The notes below the pieces were generated by a model. That model was not told where the DNA came from. It did not search any database and saw only the letters and a program-made list of their open reading frames with translations. From Robinsoniella peoriensis (GTDB lineage Bacteria > Bacillota > Clostridia > Lachnospirales > Lachnospiraceae), in assembly GCF_042680125.1 (NCBI RefSeq), contig NZ_JBHTNY010000049.1: DNA of 55,417 nt; one strand, 5' to 3'. Each line of letters begins with the position of its first letter. Within the stretch, counting starts at the first letter, position 1. A program made the position numbers and the translations under genes. Of this stretch, positions 44,341-52,886 are shown one piece after another.

Positions 44341-44352
44341 AATATCCTCCTG

Positions 44353-44494
44353 GAACGTGTATTAAAATTGATTGATGACAACTGCGACACACTTTGTTAG
44401 AGATAAGTACCAAATGAAGAGCACACAGCGGGCTATGTAACCTGAATTTGGTGCTAATATACCGCGAAGCGGGGTGTGCAGATGGCTGGAATGC
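44353..44494. repeat. Palindromic dispersed repeat, copy B
   Basis: About 140 bases that align along their length with the 32196-32357 element: GCGACACACTTTGTTAGAGAT, then AGCGGGCTATGTAACCTGAAT, then GGGGTGTGCAGATGGCTGGAATG. It fills the space between the DUF5714 gene and the lipoyl gene and directly abuts the DUF5714 stop codon. Its last few bases, which would give the second terminus, are missing or replaced by coding sequence. Confidence 0.8.
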
Positions 44495-45079
44495 CTACTC
44501 AAAATATGGACAGGCTTTTCCCTTACACTCTTTATTGTTTTTATAGTATTTGCAAGTAACCTTTTCCGGCTTTTCCAGTTCAATCCCAAGGTACTCCCGG
44601 ATACTTTCCGCCGCACTTTCTAAAGCCAGATAAGTATTCCGCTTGCAGCATCTGGGTCCGTCCACACCGGAGATAGCAAGAAGAGCCTTGCCTACTCCAT
44701 GGTTGGTCCATGCCCAGGTTCCCTTAGACAGTGGTGTTGTCTGGGTATAAATGCTCAGGAAGATTCCCACTCCAACTGCAGCACCGCAGGAGCCATAGAG
44801 ACCGCAAAACCCGCCAAGTACATTTTTAGCTCTGGACAACGCTTCCCTTAAATCCTCTTTGAGAATCTCTGTCTCATCCCCTTCTTCCTTATGGCAGGCG
44901 GTTAAAAGCACCCCCGGCATGAGATAGTGGTGGGGCGGGCAGTGCATGGGAAGTCCATCAAGATCCATCAGTTCTTCCGCCAGCTCCCAGATTGTCTTGT
45001 TTTCATCTGATTCATAATATGTAATTAGTTTCTCAGTCATCTTATCATAATAAATATCTAATTCACTGTAATTTCCCAT
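44495..45079 (-). CDS. DUF5714 domain protein, cysteine-rich
   Basis: A 194-residue soluble protein with many conserved cysteines: CPPHH near residue 47, the GFCGLYGSCGAAVG block near 90-103, PRCCKRN near 143 and a C-terminal CKYYKNNKECKGKACPYF cluster. The pattern matches DUF5714, a family of unknown function that is often found near B12- or methyltransferase-linked genes. It probably binds an iron-sulfur cluster or another metal. It is the first gene of the operon that continues with lipoyl, CobW, lplA and the UroD fusion. ATG at 45079 has AAGGG nine bases upstream; ATG at 45097 is an alternative. Confidence 0.78.
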   Translation of the reverse strand: MGNYSELDIYYDKMTEKLITYYESDENKTIWELAEELMDLDGLPMHCPPHHYLMPGVLLTACHKEEGDETEILKEDLREALSRAKNVLGGFCGLYGSCGAAVGVGIFLSIYTQTTPLSKGTWAWTNHGVGKALLAISGVDGPRCCKRNTYLALESAAESIREYLGIELEKPEKVTCKYYKNNKECKGKACPYFE

Positions 45080-45330
45080 ATACTTTACCCTTTGCATATA
45101 GCATGCGTCCTGCTATGCTGCCCTTTCTGTATTTATTATAAACTCACTGCCCGGATTAAAAAAGTAAAAAACCTGGATTATTGGGAAATTTTTTAGATTT
45201 ATAGAAATTTTACTAAAAATCCAAAATAATGAAAATACCCCTGCTGCCGGAAACGCTATAATATAAGTAGAAACAGCAGATTCCGTTTAGTACCAGGTTC
45301 ATACATCCTGACAACTTAATCCTGCTTACT

Positions 45331-45357
45331 GATGCAGGAATGAATTTTAAACACGCT
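45331..45357. repeat. Terminal fragment of the palindromic repeat
   Basis: GATGCAGGAATGAATTTTAA followed by ACACGCT matches the last 28 bases of the 32196-32357 element. It ends three bases before the region of the HyuA-type gene start. Confidence 0.65.
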
Positions 45358-45377
45358 TATGAATGGAGGAAATTATC

Positions 45378-47384
45378 ATGATTGGAATTGGCATTGACAC
45401 AGGCGGCACTTATACAGATGCTGTCATCTATGATTTGGAAAACAAACAGATATTAGAAAGCGCAAAATCCCTGACGACAAAAAGCCGCCTGGAAACAGGC
45501 ATCACAAATGTACTGGAAAAGTTATCACAGACAGCTCTTCAGTCTGCATCGTTTATGGCACTGTCTACAACCCTTGCCACAAATGCCTGCGTGGAAGGTA
45601 AAGGCGGACGAGCTAAGCTGGTATTTATCGGGGTAAATCCCGGAACGGTAGATGAGACTTATCTCTCTTACGGGCTGCCTCCCTCCCGGGAAATATATTT
45701 TATGGATGGTGATCCGGCTGATGCACTGCGCCCTGAGATAAAGCCGGACTGGGTCAGATTCCGCCAGGATGTCCGCACCTGTTTTACCGATTGTGACAGC
45801 ATAGCCGTTGTGCAGATTCATCCCAAAGACAACGGTGCTGCTTATGAAAAAACGGCTCTTCAGATTATTACGGAGGAACTGGATGTCCCATGTATTACAG
45901 GTTACGAACTGTTCCATGACCTAAACGTCCTGCGCCGGGGTGCCAGTGCCCTGTTAAACGCCCGCCTGATGCCGGTAATGAAGGAATTTTTCAAGGCAAT
46001 CAAAGTTTCACTTGAAAACCTGGGGCTGTCTCTTCCTATCGTAATTGTTAGAAGCGACGGTTCCCTCATGTCCCAGGGATTTGCCTCCACAAGGCCGGTG
46101 GAAACGCTGTTATGCGGTCCGGCTGCCAGCGTAATGGGCGGCGTGGAACTCGCAGATGAAGAAAATGTCCTGATCGTGGATATGGGCGGTACGACTTCTG
46201 ATATCGCCATTGTGAAAAACCATACCCCCGTTACCGTCCGGGAAGGAATCCAGATCGGGATCTATAAAACCTTTGTGAAGGGCCTGTATGTAGATACTTT
46301 CGGTCTGGGCGGCGACAGTGCCATCCGCTATGAAAACGGCAGGCTCTATCTGGATACGGAACGGGTTATCCCCCTTTGTACCCTTTCTTCCCAGTTCCCT
46401 GGCGTGCTGGCACAGCTGGAAGAATTAAATCAGACGGGCAAGCCCCACAGCCATTTCCTCCACGAGTTCTTTGTATTAATGAAAGAACCCAGGAACAAAA
46501 GCAGCTACACACAGGTAGAACTGGACTTTTGCTCTGCTCTGTCAGATGGTCCCCTGATTTTTACAAAAGCGGCCGCCGCCATTCATAAGGATACTTATAA
46601 CTTCAGTATGAAACGGCTGGAACAGGAAGGAATTGTCATGCGTTCCGGTCTTACTCCAACTGATATTATGCATATCCGAAAGGACTACACTCCCTTTGAC
46701 CGGAAGGCTTCCGTGCTGGGCGCAGAGTTCATAGCCCGCTCCGTGGAGATTACAGCGGACCGTCTGACCGATAAAGTCTACCATCTGGTAAAAAAGAAAC
46801 TTTACTGCAACCTTGTACGCATCCTGCTAAGCGACCATAATTCCACAAAGCATAAACACCTGAACCCGGATATGCTGAACAGCCTGATTGAAGAAAGCTA
46901 CGAAGATGCCGTAACCCATGAAACGTCCAGTTTCTTTTCCACACAGTTTCAGACCCATGCTACGCTGATTGGCGTTGGTGCCCCGATCCACATCTTCTTA
47001 GAGGACGTGGCAAAACTGCTGGGCACAAAAGCCGTCATTCCCAGAAATGCAGCCGTAGCAAATGCACTGGGCGCCGTGGTAGGTAATGTATCTGCATCAT
47101 ACGATGTGGAGATCAAACCACTTTACGACTCATCCGATTTGACCGGGTACCAGGTCTTCACACGAAGCGGATGCCTGAGCTTTAAAGATTACGATGCCGC
47201 CAGGGAAACAGCCATTGAAGAAGCACTGGATGGCGCCAGATCGGAAGCTTACCAGAGAGGGGCTGTAGGAGAAATCACAACATCTTACGAAAGCAGCATA
47301 TCTGAGGCTGCAATTGGAGAAAACAACTTATTCCTGGGTGAAATGATTGTGGGCCATGCCATAGGCAGAATTATTTCCCTATAA
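45378..47384 (+). CDS. Hydantoinase/oxoprolinase family protein (HyuA-like ASKHA ATPase)
   Basis: A 668-residue protein of the HyuA family. The N-terminal domain has the phosphate loop IGIDTGGTYTDAVIYD (residues 3-18), and the second ASKHA half has IVDMGGTTSDIAIV near 273. The family uses ATP to open cyclic amides (hydantoin, oxoproline, or acetone carboxylation). No HyuB partner gene is present. Here it stands between two UroD/CobW sets, so it may act on a cofactor or a methylated N-compound, or replace RACo as an ATP-driven corrinoid activator; this is inference. The start at 45378 follows GGAGGAAATTATC. The 298-base region upstream holds a TATAAT at about 45255-45262 and the repeat fragment. 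Confidence 0.85.
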   Translation: MIGIGIDTGGTYTDAVIYDLENKQILESAKSLTTKSRLETGITNVLEKLSQTALQSASFMALSTTLATNACVEGKGGRAKLVFIGVNPGTVDETYLSYGLPPSREIYFMDGDPADALRPEIKPDWVRFRQDVRTCFTDCDSIAVVQIHPKDNGAAYEKTALQIITEELDVPCITGYELFHDLNVLRRGASALLNARLMPVMKEFFKAIKVSLENLGLSLPIVIVRSDGSLMSQGFASTRPVETLLCGPAASVMGGVELADEENVLIVDMGGTTSDIAIVKNHTPVTVREGIQIGIYKTFVKGLYVDTFGLGGDSAIRYENGRLYLDTERVIPLCTLSSQFPGVLAQLEELNQTGKPHSHFLHEFFVLMKEPRNKSSYTQVELDFCSALSDGPLIFTKAAAAIHKDTYNFSMKRLEQEGIVMRSGLTPTDIMHIRKDYTPFDRKASVLGAEFIARSVEITADRLTDKVYHLVKKKLYCNLVRILLSDHNSTKHKHLNPDMLNSLIEESYEDAVTHETSSFFSTQFQTHATLIGVGAPIHIFLEDVAKLLGTKAVIPRNAAVANALGAVVGNVSASYDVEIKPLYDSSDLTGYQVFTRSGCLSFKDYDAARETAIEEALDGARSEAYQRGAVGEITTSYESSISEAAIGENNLFLGEMIVGHAIGRIISL

Positions 47385-47624
47385 CCTTTTAATGATTGTA
47401 TTTAGTAATTTTTTTCGATAATCCAAAGTTATACCCTTTATAGTATATTATCATTTCAGTATGAATTCCATATTTTTTACAAATTTTCTATGTTTTTTTC
47501 TAAAAATTTGTTTTGAAATATTCTATACTTTGCTCATAAGAATGAAACGGCGAGTACTGTTACCAGCGTAATTACAGCTGGATAGAGCACCTGAGCCGGA
47601 ACAAATAGAAAGCGGGGTATTTAT

Positions 47625-48662
47625 ATGAATTCTATGGAACGTGTAGTAACTGCATTGCAGCACAAAGAACCAGACCGGGTACCGGTTTATCCCATCATCA
47701 GCGGAGCCTCCAGAAGGCTGATCGGTGCTTCTTACAAGGACTGGTCCAACGATGCTGATATCTGTGCGGAAGCATTGTTAAAAGCAAAGGAAGAATTTGA
47801 CCTGGATTGTATCGTAACACTCATTGACCTGTCCATTGAATGTGATGCATGGGGACAGGAACTGGTCTATCCGGAGGACGAAGCGGCACATCCTAATTAC
47901 AACAACTGTGTCGTTCAGGAAATCGAGGACTATGCCAAGATAAAAAAGGTGGATTACCGTACATCAAAACGTATGATGATGCACATTGAAACCTGTAAGA
48001 AACTGGTGGAAGCTGCTAACGGCGAATACCCGGTGGTCGCTTTTGTCTTCGGTCCACTGGGAACGCTTTCCATGCTTCGTAACCAGCAGGATATGTATAT
48101 GGATCTCTATGACGATCCGGATGCCGTACATGACGCTGCGAGGGAAGTAAATGAAACCCTGAAGGATTACTGCAATGCACTTATGGACACCGGAGTCAAT
48201 GGTATTATGTTCGACACGCTGTTCTCATCCGGGGCAATTATGAGTAAAACCATGTGGATGGAAATGGAAGGGGATCTTGTAAAAGAACTGGCTGATGTGG
48301 TTCATGCCAGAGAATGTCTGGTAATGATTCACAACTGCGGACAGAAAATATATTTTGACGCTCAGATAGAAACGATGAATCCCACGGCAATCTCCTTCCT
48401 TTATCCGCCGGATGACTGTGCAGATTTTCAGGAATGCAAAGCTAAATATGGCGAGAAGGTTACCCTGATCGGCTGCGTTACTCCTGCAAGTGCGGTTATC
48501 GGAACCGACGAGGAGTGGGATCTGGAATGTAAAAACAACATTGATGCCATGGCAAAAGGCGGCGGCTTTATGTTGGCCACCGGCTGTGAATACCCCGCAA
48601 ATGCCTCATTTGACCGGGCAAGGCGCATGGTAGATATTGCAAAAACTTATGGCCGTTATTGA
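47625..48662 (+). CDS. UroD-family methyltransferase (MtaA/MtbA-like)
   Basis: A 345-residue barrel protein of the methylcobalamin:thiol methyltransferase type within the UroD superfamily. The start MERVVTALQHKEPDRVPVYP is the usual entry. The zinc site is complete: His-x-Cys in MIHNCGQ near 235 and the later Cys in ATGCEYPANA near 326. It should move a methyl group between a corrinoid protein and a thiol or pterin acceptor. Its last 14 bases overlap the start of a CobW GTPase gene, so the two products are coupled. The 240-base AT-rich gap before it shows no terminator and no clear RNA element. The start follows AAAGCGGGGTATTTAT. Confidence 0.88.
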   Translation: MNSMERVVTALQHKEPDRVPVYPIISGASRRLIGASYKDWSNDADICAEALLKAKEEFDLDCIVTLIDLSIECDAWGQELVYPEDEAAHPNYNNCVVQEIEDYAKIKKVDYRTSKRMMMHIETCKKLVEAANGEYPVVAFVFGPLGTLSMLRNQQDMYMDLYDDPDAVHDAAREVNETLKDYCNALMDTGVNGIMFDTLFSSGAIMSKTMWMEMEGDLVKELADVVHARECLVMIHNCGQKIYFDAQIETMNPTAISFLYPPDDCADFQECKAKYGEKVTLIGCVTPASAVIGTDEEWDLECKNNIDAMAKGGGFMLATGCEYPANASFDRARRMVDIAKTYGRY

Positions 48663-49590
48663 TCTGATCACCGGATTTTTAGGCGCCGGTAAAACTACAT
48701 TTATTAAACACTATGCCGACTATCTCGTCCGCTTAGGAGAATCCGTGACCATTATTGAAAATGAATTTGGAGCAGCCGGAGTAGACACCGCATTTCTGTC
48801 GGGCAGGGGCTTCAATATTAACCAGCTTACAGGTGGCTGTATCTGCTGTTCCCAGAAAGTCAATTTTCATGATATGCTGCTGGAACTGTCCCATCAAGGC
48901 TGCTCCCATATTATTGTGGAACCCTCTGGCATATATAATATGGACGAATTTTTTGATATTGTGAACAGCCCTGCCGTCCGGTCCTGCTGCAAAGTGGGAA
49001 GCATTCTGACCATTGCTGATCCGCATCCTCTGACTGACCTGTCGGAGGAAGCAATGTATATTATGTATTCCCAGCTGTTGAATACCGGAAAGGTAATTTT
49101 AAGTAAAACGGGGAATGTAACTCCCGAAGAGATCTTATCTTCTATTGCAGATTTAAATGATCTCATGAAGCATTACAAAAGTGACCGGATATTTGGAACG
49201 GACGTCTGTATCAAAAACTGGTCTGATTTTACGGATGATGATTTTGAAAGTTTTCGAAATGTCGGCTGTCAGGCTCACTGGCACGAAGAGAAACGCTTTG
49301 ACCACAGCCGCCTCTATTCCAGCACTACCCTTGCCGATTTCTGTCAGAATGAGGCAGACCTCCTTCATGCATTGAAACAGATTATGAGTGGGCGCTGTGG
49401 CTATATACTCCGCATAAAAGGCTATATTCCCACTCTGGACGGCAATTGTTACGAAGTGAATTGTTCCGCAAACGAATTACTCGTCACTTCCTGCCATCCC
49501 CGCGATGCATTGCTGAATATTATTGGAAAAGACATCAACCGTAAAAAAATAAAGGAATATTTTGTCGGAATGCCAAAAGTATCATCTTGA
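48649..49590 (+). CDS. CobW/COG0523-family GTPase, coupled to the UroD methyltransferase
   Basis: A 313-residue P-loop protein. Walker A GFLGAGKTTF lies at about 8-17, the canonical metal loop GGCICC near 60 and the Walker B-like IIVEPSG near 86. The G4 motif is degenerate (SKTG, instead of NKxD, near 146), so guanine specificity may be relaxed. A C-terminal CobW domain covers about 215-310. The ATG at 48649 sits inside the end of the UroD gene (overlap 14 bases); a TTG four codons earlier is less likely. The pairing suggests delivery of zinc or cobalt/cobalamin to the UroD enzyme. A strong terminator follows. Confidence 0.87.
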   Translation: MAVIDLITGFLGAGKTTFIKHYADYLVRLGESVTIIENEFGAAGVDTAFLSGRGFNINQLTGGCICCSQKVNFHDMLLELSHQGCSHIIVEPSGIYNMDEFFDIVNSPAVRSCCKVGSILTIADPHPLTDLSEEAMYIMYSQLLNTGKVILSKTGNVTPEEILSSIADLNDLMKHYKSDRIFGTDVCIKNWSDFTDDDFESFRNVGCQAHWHEEKRFDHSRLYSSTTLADFCQNEADLLHALKQIMSGRCGYILRIKGYIPTLDGNCYEVNCSANELLVTSCHPRDALLNIIGKDINRKKIKEYFVGMPKVSS

Positions 49591-49616
49591 CTTTTTCTGA
49601 AATAAGTTCTATACTA

Positions 49617-49655
49617 ATTGCGCACGCAAATGGTTATTTGCGTGCGCAATTTTTA
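49617..49655 (+). terminator. Strong rho-independent terminator
   Basis: ATTGCGCACGCAAAT pairs perfectly with ATTTGCGTGCGCAAT around a four-base loop, followed by TTTTTATC. It ends the UroD-CobW transcript before the MATE gene. Confidence 0.93.
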
Positions 49656-49816
49656 TCATATAACCTATTCGGTTTAAACACTAAATCTCACATCCCGCTA
49701 ATTCCAGCCTTTTATATGGTATCCAACGGTAAAAGTCCGGGAATACTATGGAGAAATTGTGTTAATCACAGCTATTCAGAGATATTATGATAAAACAAAA
49801 AAAAGGAGGAACCAAA

Positions 49817-51220
49817 ATGAAGCCAGTTTCACAAGAAGCAAATAATCCCCTGGGGTATCGTAAAGTATCCAGGCTTTTGACCGGATATGCCATTCCCTGT
49901 ATCATTTCCATGCTGGTTACCGCACTTTATAACATAGTGGATCAAATATTTATCGGGCAGGGTGTGGGCGTTTTAGGAAACGCCGCAACAAACATTGCTT
50001 TTCCATTGTCCACTACCTGCACTGCAATTGCTCTGCTGCTTGGTATCGGCGGCGCCTCTAATTTTTCACTGGAACTGGGCGCCGGCAGGAAGGATGATGC
50101 GGCAAAGTCCGCTGGAAATGCAATCACCATGATGGCAGTATGTGGAATCGCACTATTTGTGATTGTAACAATCTTCCTGACTCCCATGCTGAAATTCTTT
50201 GGTGCCACGGATGAAGTTCTTCCTTATGCCCAGACCTATACCCGGATTACCTCCATTGGATTTCCATTTCTGATTATCAACACTGCAATCAGTAAACTGA
50301 TACTGGCGGACGGCAGTCCCAAATATTCCATGACCTCCATGCTGGTTGGCGCCGTTATCAATACCATCCTGGACCCTATCTTTATCTTTGTATTCGATAT
50401 GGGTATGGCAGGCGCAGCTCTTGCAACCATAATCGGACAGATCATTTCCTTTTGCATCAGCGTAAAATATGCATTCCATTTTCATAATATTACACTGACA
50501 CGCAAAAGCTTTCAGCTAAAGTATAAATACTGCAGAAATATTTTTGCCCTTGGAGCCAGCGCCTGTTTTAATCAAATTGCCATGACCGTAACTCAGATTG
50601 TCATGAACAACGTGCTCTCCTATTATGGTGCAAGATCTATATATGGAAGCGAAATTCCCCTTGCCTGCGCAGGTATTATCATAAAAGTAAATATGATTTT
50701 TATGGCGCTTGTCATCGGTATCTCTCAGGGAACCCAGCCCATTGTAGGATTCAACTACGGTGCAAAAAAATACGGACGCGTCAAAGAGACTTATAAACTG
50801 GCAGTTTTCAGTGCAACGCTAATTTCTATTCTGGCATTCCTCTGCTTTCAGTTTTTCCCACGGCAGATTATTTCCATCTTTGGAAACGGAAGCGAGACCT
50901 ATTTTAAATTCGCGGAACGGTATTTCAGAATCTTTTTGTTTTTGACTTTTATAAATGGCATACAGCCGGTTACTTCCAATTTCTTTACCTCCATTGGGAA
51001 ATCCGTACTGGGTGTATTCATGTCCCTTACCAGACAGATTATTTTCCTGCTTCCGCTTTTTGTCATTTTTCCTATCTTCCTGGGAATCGACGGCGTAATG
51101 TATGCCGGCCCCATAGCAGATGCGGCTGCAGCGGTTGTCTGCATTTACTTCCTGATCCGGGAAATGCGTGAACTTACACGGCTTCAGAAAGGATTGGAAG
51201 AAGCAACACCAATTGCTTAA
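49817..51220 (+). CDS. MATE family efflux transporter
   Basis: A 467-residue multidrug/toxic-compound exporter with 12 predicted membrane segments in two related halves. The first half begins at about residue 20 with IPCIISMLVTALYNIVDQIF. The second contains ISQGTQPIVGFNYGA near 305, the typical MATE loop. It uses an ion gradient to export an organic cation or similar compound. The start at 49817 follows AAAAAGGAGGAACCAAA; an upstream frame to 49787 overlaps this site. Situated among methyltransferase genes, it could export a product of the pathway, but MATE genes also occur alone. Terminators lie on both sides, so it is its own transcript. Confidence 0.92.
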   Translation: MKPVSQEANNPLGYRKVSRLLTGYAIPCIISMLVTALYNIVDQIFIGQGVGVLGNAATNIAFPLSTTCTAIALLLGIGGASNFSLELGAGRKDDAAKSAGNAITMMAVCGIALFVIVTIFLTPMLKFFGATDEVLPYAQTYTRITSIGFPFLIINTAISKLILADGSPKYSMTSMLVGAVINTILDPIFIFVFDMGMAGAALATIIGQIISFCISVKYAFHFHNITLTRKSFQLKYKYCRNIFALGASACFNQIAMTVTQIVMNNVLSYYGARSIYGSEIPLACAGIIIKVNMIFMALVIGISQGTQPIVGFNYGAKKYGRVKETYKLAVFSATLISILAFLCFQFFPRQIISIFGNGSETYFKFAERYFRIFLFLTFINGIQPVTSNFFTSIGKSVLGVFMSLTRQIIFLLPLFVIFPIFLGIDGVMYAGPIADAAAAVVCIYFLIREMRELTRLQKGLEEATPIA

Positions 51221-51268
51221 AAATGAATGATTACTGAGGCACTCATTTATCTGCAGTGCCATATTATT

Positions 51269-51314
51269 ATAAGCCCCCGAAGTATCCGATTTATCCAATA
51301 CTCCGGGGGCTTAT
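51269..51314. terminator. Terminator between MATE and DUF2284 genes
   Basis: TAAGCCCCCGaAGTAT pairs with ATACTCCGGGGGCTTA around a 14-base loop, followed by TATAATC. It serves the MATE gene and probably the convergent DUF2284 gene. Confidence 0.88.
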
Positions 51315-51352
51315 ATAATCTCCTGATTCATCTTCTCAGGCATTTTCTATAT

Positions 51353-51889
51353 TTAAAAAAATATATTACTGAAATAAGTCACTGTATTTGCGCCGTTTAT
51401 GTAATGGATCCCTGCCGCAGAGGCTTCTTTATTCACATAGATTCCAAAGCTTTCCACTGAGGGAAACATCTGATCCGGGAATCGGCACGGTGCATCCGGG
51501 TAGGTACAGGATTTGCAATTCTGGCACCCTTCCGATGACAGCATCAGGATATCATCCCTGTCTTCCAGGAAGATTTCCCTTACCTTTTTACTCACCTCTT
51601 CATGCCTTTTTTTCGCATCCATCATCCCATCCCAGTCAAAGGAATCTTCCAGATTTGAAACCGTAGAAAAAACTACCACGTTTTTGTATTTCATAGCCCG
51701 TTCCCTGCATTCCTCCACTGTTCCAACCCCCGGAGGACATGCCCAGGTCTTCCCATACTGCCCGCACTGGTTGACTGCGCACATTTCTCTCACTTCATCC
51801 GAAAATACAATCTTCTCCACAGGTACCACCGCTGCCTCGTGTACCCCCGCTTCCTTGCATTTGCTTAATACTTCTTCCAGATCTCTCAT
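51353..51889 (-). CDS. DUF2284 metal-binding protein
   Basis: A 178-residue protein with a DUF2284 pattern of cysteines: CAVNQCGQYGKTWACPPG near residues 37-54, then CQNCKSCTYPDAPCRFP near 120-136, suggesting an iron-sulfur or other metal site. The function of the family is not known; it is often found near corrinoid- and methanogenesis-related genes in anaerobes. The ending ANTVTYFSNIFF is typical of the family (VTYFG). It lies between the MATE gene, on the opposite strand, and the truncated UroD gene, upstream in the same direction across 134 bases. Confidence 0.85.
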   Translation of the reverse strand: MRDLEEVLSKCKEAGVHEAAVVPVEKIVFSDEVREMCAVNQCGQYGKTWACPPGVGTVEECRERAMKYKNVVVFSTVSNLEDSFDWDGMMDAKKRHEEVSKKVREIFLEDRDDILMLSSEGCQNCKSCTYPDAPCRFPDQMFPSVESFGIYVNKEASAAGIHYINGANTVTYFSNIFF

Positions 51890-52023
51890 GTAAAATCCCC
51901 CATTGTCATCGTCTGTTTTACAGACTCATTATCCGGGAAAACAGCTATTTGTGTTTCCCTCTTTGTTATTCTTATTGTACCAAAGCAGCGCATAAAAGCA
52001 AGTGGATTTTTATGATTTCTCCA

Positions 52024-52797
52024 TTAAAATACTTTTTTGCCTCTGTACTCCCCGGCTGTCTTTATCAGATAATCCGCTTCCTCAGGAGTACTGCAGTTCA
52101 TGCGGTATAATACACCCTCTGGCCTTAACTGCTCCAACAGTACCGGCAGATCTTCCTTAACAATATCGATGTGGATCATCTTCCCCGCATCCTGTATCTT
52201 TTTCAGTGTTTCAATCCAGTAAGCAGCCGTAGGCTGACCAGCTCCGTATACCCATTGAATACCAGCCAGCCCCTCCAGCTCCAGCAGGCTGTCCAGCTGC
52301 CGTAATGCGCCGGGTCCATCCAGGTGGAAAATAGTATGTTTCAGGAACCCGATTTCTTCTTTTAACTCAGGAATCACGAATTGCTGATACATTTCTTCAG
52401 AAATCATTCCTCCAAAATCACAGGATGTCACATACCAGCCCTGCTGATGGTAAATTCCCATCCAGTTGGAATTCCCCTGCTGCTTTTCTTGCAGAATATC
52501 ATTCAGCCTGTTATATACCTCCTTAAACCGCATACACATTTCAAAATTCAATTTCTGTACCAGCTCCGGCTCTTCAAATATGTCAAAGCACAATTCCTGT
52601 GGTCCCCGTAATGATACCAGCCCATCCAATCCCGGATGGATATCTGTAATTCCAACCAGATAATCTCCACGGCTGTCATCCAGCATCGCTTTCGTCAGTT
52701 CCACAGTCTTACGAAACCAGATATTGTCTTCCTTTATGCAGCTTACATCAATGTCCTCCAGTTTTTCAACATGGCTGGATGCCCAGCTTATGTTCAA
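52024..52797 (-). pseudogene. 5'-truncated UroD-family protein gene
   Basis: About 257 residues that match only the C-terminal two thirds of a UroD-type barrel: the family is usually 340-380 residues long and the open frame begins in mid-domain (NISWASSHVEKLEDIDV). The remaining part keeps GITDIHPGLDGLVSLRGPQE near 48, the HLDGPGALRQLD loop near 158 and the barrel end. This subfamily has Asp instead of Cys after His (HxDG). The frame opens at a TTG without a ribosome site, and in-frame stops lie 6-12 bases further up, right where the AT-rich segment with dGTPase begins. This looks like loss of the 5' end by insertion or deletion at about 52800. Confidence 0.75.
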
Positions 52798-52860
52798 GTA
52801 CTGTCACTAGAGAATAAAACGTGTTTTTTAGGGAGTGTTTTTGTACAAATTGCACAACCC

Positions 52861-52879
52861 CCGATATAGTGACTATCGG
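52861..52879. other. Perfect 6-bp stem at the junction of the accessory segment
   Basis: CCGATA-TAGTGAC-TATCGG. The loop TAGTGAC is repeated in inverse orientation at 52803-52809 (GTCACTA), so the junction between the truncated gene and the nucleotidyltransferase carries two nested inverted repeats. It could be an element end or attachment site, or the end structure of the nucleotidyltransferase transcript; no U-run follows. Confidence 0.45.
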
Positions 52880-52886
52880 ATCAAAA

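Noticed and set aside
47565..47605. tRNA-like D-arm sequence (AGCTGGATAGAGCACCTGAGCCGG)
   Set aside because: It resembles the D-loop region of a tRNA, but no acceptor stem, anticodon arm or T-arm can be folded around it.
49587..49790. 67-residue frame before the MATE gene
   Set aside because: It runs through the terminator stem at 49617-49650 and has no ribosome site.
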